Below, piece after piece: positions 58,656 through 64,000 of a stretch of DNA of 64,000 nucleotides. The stretch spans positions 7,070,501-7,134,500 of the forward strand of contig JBANSL010000016.1 in NCBI GenBank assembly GCA_037127255.1, in the 5' to 3' direction. The stretch's first letter is position 1; each line of letters starts with the position of its first letter. The notes beneath the pieces were generated by a model that saw only the letters and a program-made list of their open reading frames with translations, did not search any database and was not told the origin of the DNA. A program made the translations under genes and the position numbers. This stretch comes from Persicaria tinctoria (taxonomy: Eukaryota > Streptophyta > Magnoliopsida > Caryophyllales > Polygonaceae).

Positions 58656-59303
58656 GTTTCAGAATCTTCCCAAGAAGCCGAGACATAGGTGTATTTGTGC
58701 TTGGTTAGGGAGAATGGCTGGGAAGATGTATTCCACTGGTCAGTTGTAACACTTTGGAACCCATCCCGGATTAGGAGAATTTAGCAAGCATTGTAGATGG
58801 GTCTCAGAACCAGCAAAAGTTTTTTTTACCACGACAGTGTTATACTTTGGTCTGGTCACGAGAAAGTGAAATGAATATGCAATAAGAAAATTATATCAAT
58901 CATCATGAAATAGAAAATCATGGTCCTTGGGTACATGTAGTAGACTATGTATCATGATGTAGTTGAAATGAAGGATAATCAGTGGCTGCTTTCGTACCTA
59001 ACAGATCTTGTTAAAGGTATTTGCTGATCACCACTAACTGGGTCATTTGATCCAAACGCTTAGTCTTAAATTTCACCATTCCTATCAATAATAAGAAAAC
59101 AAAAGACATCTCAGAATGGAAATCCACATGAAGAAGAAAACTTATGGCTGAAAATCAAAAACATCACTTTGATGTGGGTCCAATAGCTGAAAGGCATGAT
59201 GTCCTATAGCTGAAAGAGCATGATAATATGAGTAGAGACTAGAGACTAAATATGAAGGGAATGTGTGGCTATTTTGAGTAAACAATTTCTGCAAGAAACT
59301 TAA
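58656..59303. other. WRKY 3' flank
   Basis: 3' untranslated region and spacer. No other feature seen. Confidence 0.45.
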
Positions 59304-59618
59304 GGTTTGTTGGTTCAATAATGGGAATTCAATTCCCATAAAGTCCGATTCATGAGAATTGAGAAAATGTGTTACTTGATTTTTTATTTATTTTAGATAT
59401 TAAAATTGAGGAATTGAAAATTTTCAGATATAAAAGGGTGTGAAGTAGAACTTACATAGGGGGACTAGGTAAGTGAATTTCCTCCAAATCGGAGGAATTT
59501 AAATTCTGAGGAAGTTAATTTCTTGGGTTTTTCTCTTTAAAAAAAACCCACACATATTTCTTCTACTTCCTAGAATTTTATACTTGCTGGGTTTTTAGGT
59601 TGCCAACCAAACAAGCCC
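59304..59618. mobile_element. Tourist/Harbinger-type MITE
   Basis: Ends GGTTTGTTGGTTCAA and inverted GGGCTTGTTTGGTTGGCAA, flanked by TAA (59301-59303) and TCA (59619-59621). It is a relative of 48858-49209. Confidence 0.7.
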
Positions 59619-59621
59619 TCA

Positions 59622-60607
59622 ATAATATAAAAGCTACTTTACCATTTCATCATTTATGCAAAATACTGAGAACATAGTTTGCAACTTACTTGCTCCACTT
59701 TGCGACTTGGTTCTCTCGCTTTTGAAGTTTCAACGTCAAGTAACCAGCCGGACTTTAGCAGCAATGACATCTTAATTGTCAAAAAGGATGTTTCCGATTA
59801 ACAACTTTAGGTCTAGATTTTATCTTTACCTTCCTGCTCTTAGTACTCGTAACTCTACCTGCAAAACACGCAAAACAGAAGTAAGTTCGTATATTTTACC
59901 ATTTCAAGAAGTAAGTTAGTATATGAATTGTACCAGTGTACAGAATAAATGATTATACCGTCTGGTCCATAGAGATATATAGGTTCCTCGAATCCAAAAG
60001 TCACAATCTGCTTCATCAATTTCATCCAAAAGGGTATAAACAGAGATAAGAATTTCAAAACAGAAACAGCAATTTATCAGCAAACGAATCTATTCATGTC
60101 ATGGGTCATCTATCTCAAAATAACACTGACCCAAAAATGTGCCTGTAACAACAGCAGGATCCAGTTTTTAAGGCATCTTAGCTGCTAGCTCAAATACAAA
60201 AGCCTAATCAAATTCTATCCTGAACAAAACCTTTTGCAGGTAGCTAATGTGAACCAAGACTTGTTTCATCAATAAGTGGGAAAAAATATCCTACACAATG
60301 TTGGAAGAGATTAACACATCATACTGTAATTGAGAAAATGTGTTTCAACAGAAGATGAAAGTAACTGTAAGATTGAAGGGTAAATCGTATAATTACATCA
60401 AAATACACCTACACAAAAGCAATCAGACCTTGGATCCCGTAAGATCTGCTGTTCTTGCTTCCGCTAACATAGAGCAGGATCTTAGCCCTATACTGGGTAA
60501 GCAAAAGATAACAGATCTATAATATCCACAGTGTAGCACTGAAGTGCCACTCACCATGGGATAGCTCAGCCCTATGTATATAGGGCACTATAATCTTGTT
60601 ATGCGGG
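59622..60607. other. Intergenic and PMIR1 3' UTR
   Basis: No gene is seen. The part next to 60607 is the 3' untranslated region of the minus-strand gene. Confidence 0.45.
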
Positions 60608-63600
60608 CTAGGAGAACACAACATCAGGATTTCTTATACAAGAGTCCTGCATATAGAACTCGCTCAAACAGTCTCCCACTCCGGAGTTACAGGATATACT
60701 CCATAAAATGTTCCCGCATTGCTGCCTTTTCAACACCCTAGTTGTTATTGCATTTGATTTTGACAACTGTGATTTACCGGTCTTGCGCGCATTGTTCATA
60801 TTGTTGACAAGCAACCAACGGGATCCTGATTGTTGCTGTCTCTTGCTTGCCCAGATTTCTTCTTTACCTGGTTCTATCACCAAGCCTGCTACATGGACTT
60901 CTTTCAATACAAACCTAGCACTGCACTCTCCTCCAAAAATCGTACCTGTGGAACACTCACCCGTGTCCTCTTCTAGATTGGCCCTCTCCGCTGACTGCTC
61001 AGAGTAGATTGCAAGGCCTGGGTTATCGAACTCTCTTCTCACTTCAATCAGAGCAAGCATTGGAGCCCCAACTGATTCAAAGTCGCGAAGAGGGTCTCGA
61101 AGCTGCACTCTTAGAGCAACTATAAGATCATCTCCCAATAAACCACACTTCAGTGATGCATTTTCCCTCATATTGTCTGTCATCAATTTTCCCATACTAA
61201 AGTCGCATGACTTGGTATGATGAGCTGCCAGTATTCTTGATGCAGTGTCACTCTTATGATCTCCATTGCTAAAATGTCCGCTGTCCAGCCTCAGCCACTC
61301 ATCCAATGGCAAGGAAAGAGCCATTAGAGATTCAATATTTTCACCAGTTCTATTGACAGTGTATCGTTGCAGCCCAGCACCAACCTCTTCTGAAGATTTG
61401 GCACAATTGACATTCTTTCTGAAGGCGAAGTGGTTGTTAACAGATTTCAGACTGATGCTTGAAGGTGCCTCCAAATCTGACATTCCAGACTGAACTCTCA
61501 ACCCTTCAATTGCTTTGCTTTCAATGCTGTCCATCACTAGCGGGACAAGTTCTTTCACAGATACGTACTGAAATTCAGAGCCATCCGCTCCTGAGGTTAA
61601 ATTGAGACCATTGCCACTTAAAGTAGTTGTCGGTCCCCACGATTCAAGCTTTACATATAATTCATCCCTGCAACAACACAAAATATCATAAGCTAGAATT
61701 GAAGAAACATTTAAATACATATATCCGAAGAATACTTTGGGTTGAAGTAATTCACAAACCTTCCAGACATCTCTTCTGAACAGGCTAATGTTTGTATTAT
61801 CTTTCCAGAGAGATCATCCAAAGGCATCAGTTCATGGGCCTGCTGAGTAAGCAGTTCAAGGCCACCTGAAGCCATGCACTGTAATACCTCCAGAAGCTCA
61901 GAACCCATGGCCGCTGGTAGCACAACAGGTCGAGAGACTTGTATGATCAAAGACCCACCATTTTTAGAGCCTATAAACAATGAAGGGCTCATTGACCGCA
62001 AGAACCCTCCATCAGTCAACTGAAGAAGAGGACCTAACCCTTCCGCCAAGGGTGGCAATCCAGCGGGTTCCTCAGGTGGAAGATAAATTGGACTCCCAAA
62101 CCCACCTGTGCAACTGTCTGAGGAACTATCGAAGGCTTCCTCACTGAAACCCCATCTTTGCATCAAAGATTGAGTTTCCAAGCATTCGAGCGTATTGGGT
62201 TTAGTCCTATAAGTTGTTGACTGGTTTGCTTTAAGATCTGTCATAGCAGAGTGGATAGTGTGCAACTTAACAATCTCCTCGCTAGTACTTTCTGAAGAAG
62301 AGAAGCCCATACCCGAGAAGCTAAATTCAGCATTCTCTCGCTGTGTATCGGAATCGTACAGGAAGCTTCCAGAACCAAGTGAATCCTTTTCAAACTCTCT
62401 CAAAAGGCGTCCTCGTGGCGATTCATGATCACTACTTTGGCTTGAACCATATGAATCATCCTTTTCTCCCAAAAGTCTACAAAAATCATCTGACACATCC
62501 TTTTCTCCCAAAAGTCTACAAAAATCATCTGACACTGCTTTCATGACTGAATCTAAGCTCAGTGAATTTACCATATTACTCAATCCAGGATTTGATGTCA
62601 CACCTTCAAAGATCTCCTCACCAACGAACTCCCTACCAACACTCGAAGATTCTGATTCCACAGACTCAGAAATGAAGAGATTCCAAATATCAGTACCCAG
62701 TTCTTCTATGTTCAGTTCCATTTCACGATAACAAGAGTCCTCATGGGGCAGAGTAGTAGCCAAAGATCCACCAGAACCCTCAGCAGGTTGATCTAACTTG
62801 ACCTCATTATCAGAAATTTCAAGTTCATCCTTGAAGATATCAGCAACATCAATCAATTCAATAGAAGAAATATCTATTTTTTCTGCAGCCATGGGCCACT
62901 CCAATTCTATTCCCTTTTCCGTAACTGTAAATTCAGCATCAATGTCATCATCGACACATTCATTTCCATAAGCTTCATTTCCTCCATCATATGGGTCGGA
63001 CACCATTTCAAACGACTCAGAGTTTTCAAAAATAGAGTCAAACTTTCTCGAAGCATCCATGATGTCCTCGTCAAGCTTCCTGTATAAAATGTCGACTGAT
63101 CCTGAAAACTCTGACATAGGATTAGGCCAAACTTGATGAAGCACCTTCACATCTGAGCTCTGAGAAGAACTGGAAGATCCACAGTCAAAGCTACTAGGAA
63201 CACTCGCAACGCGCCTAAGCATGCCACTGGCATCTCCAGACCCACAATTTGCAACACAGTCTACAATGCCCAAATCAGGTTGTTTCAAGTTAAAGACTAA
63301 TGGTGATCTCATACCATTACCCAATTCAAGCGAACTATCATTCATCACAAGAAACCCAAAACTAACATGCATAGTCGCGCCTTCAGCTTTCCCCCCAAGT
63401 TTGAAGCTAGTAGTCCATTTTCCGGAGCACTTATCTTCCTCTAATTCTTCAGAAACAAGAGGAAGCAACCTTGTAAGATCAATCCAGTGCTTCCCAATGT
63501 CAAGCCCCTTGATCCCAACTATGGATGCAAAAAGTAAAAAGTACTTTGCCTTATACTTCACAAAATTACCCTGCCCACTTCTCGCACCATAAACCGAGCA

Positions 63601-64000
63601 CCTGCTCATTAATGTATCCTCGAATTCAACGAATCCATTGCAAACCCGCGACGCTAGAGTGCTTACAAGATTATCCTTCCTCTTCCAATGAACACTCATA
63701 TCATAACCATCGAAACTCGATGGCAAATTCTCAATGTGGTGAACATGACAAAAGAAACAACAATTGAATTTCCTCTGCCTCATATGGGAAATTGCTTTCA
63801 GGGGCTTCCAAGGCCAAACTGAAGATTTCTTGTCTTTAGTTGTCTTTCTATCCCCATCATCATCTAAACCAGGATCAAACTTAGATTTCGAATATGACAC
63901 GAGGGGCAATATCTCAGCTGATTCTGATCCGACATTGAAAGGGGAAATCAAACCCCTTTGAGGGGCTTTGGGCAAATATAGGGCTTTGCTTATCTCCTCT
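60608..64000 (-). CDS. PMIR1: PLASTID MOVEMENT IMPAIRED 1-RELATED 1-like protein, 3' part (5' end outside window)
   Basis: Two exons in the window: 61760 to beyond 64000, and 60608-61667, joined at an Arg codon split AG|G with GT-AG intron ends. The frame stays open to the window edge (EEISKALYLPKAP), so the start lies outside. An NT-C2 domain follows (about 63270-63780: FFCHVHHIENLPSS, then KWTTSFKLGGKAEGATMHVSFGFLV). Then comes a long acidic, Ser-rich linker and a conserved C-terminal region (PPLAEGLGPLLQ, DGGFLRSMSPSLF, IQVSRPVVLP, KELVPLVMDSIESKAIEGLRVQ) ending RNPDVVFS. PMI1/PMIR1 proteins act in the cytosol or at the plasma membrane in actin-based chloroplast and nuclear movement in response to blue light. 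The SKALYL start region favours PMIR1 over PMI1. Confidence 0.93.
62457..62534 (-). repeat. In-frame 39-bp tandem duplication in the PMIR1-like gene
   Basis: Two perfect 39-bp copies (62457-62495, 62496-62534) encode VSDDFCRLLGEKD twice in a row inside the linker. It keeps the reading frame. Confidence 0.93.

Overview
This is a piece of a plant nuclear genome, almost certainly a eudicot and probably an asterid. Evidence: GT-AG introns, WRKY, PMIR1-type, class II small heat-shock and ankyrin/PGG genes, and dense plant transposable elements (Copia with tRNA-iMet primer sites, CACTA, hAT, Helitron, Stowaway/Tourist MITEs). The asterid guess is inference from gene style only. No bacterial features, rRNA, tRNA or CRISPR were found.

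Layout. (1) 1-41.2 kb is a cluster of five related BDA1-like genes (six ankyrin repeats plus a four-helix PGG domain). Three look intact and sit on the minus strand (8645-11120, 20624-22622, 26792-28620). One minus-strand copy is a pseudogene split by a Copia element (315-7453). One plus-strand copy is a pseudogene (39645-41173). All three intact copies have a W-box (TTGACTT) just upstream of the TATA region. (2) The spacers between them hold many transposons: a 6.3-kb Copia (782-7087); three adjacent LINE-like copies with target duplications (11.6-15.1 kb); three terminal-inverted-repeat elements set in (TA)n tracts (15.1-20.4 kb), the middle one carrying a minisatellite split by a Helitron with a captured gene fragment; a truncated Copia; a TRIM-like array; and a hAT element interrupted by a 5.6-kb CACTA element (31189-38282). 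(3) 42.2-47.2 kb holds three intronless class II small heat-shock genes, two of them close duplicates with near-perfect heat-shock elements. (4) 47.6-56.9 kb has no host gene: a miniature Copia, MITEs, a Helitron with five tandem copies of its 5' end, and LINE debris. (5) 57.2-58.7 kb is a group IIc WRKY gene with the WRKYGKK variant. (6) 60.6-64.0 kb is the 3' part of a PMIR1-type chloroplast-movement gene on the minus strand that runs off the window.

How the parts may relate. The ankyrin/PGG family and the GKK-type WRKY are both classes known from plant immunity, and the shared W-boxes suggest WRKY control of the cluster; that link is inference. I did not find a wholly new gene system. The most unusual structures are the Helitron with five stacked 5' termini, the run of (TA)n-embedded elements, and the miniature Copia that still carries an RNase H tail. 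Splice sites were chosen by eye from GT-AG signals and paralogue alignment; repeat ends rest on target-site duplications where stated.
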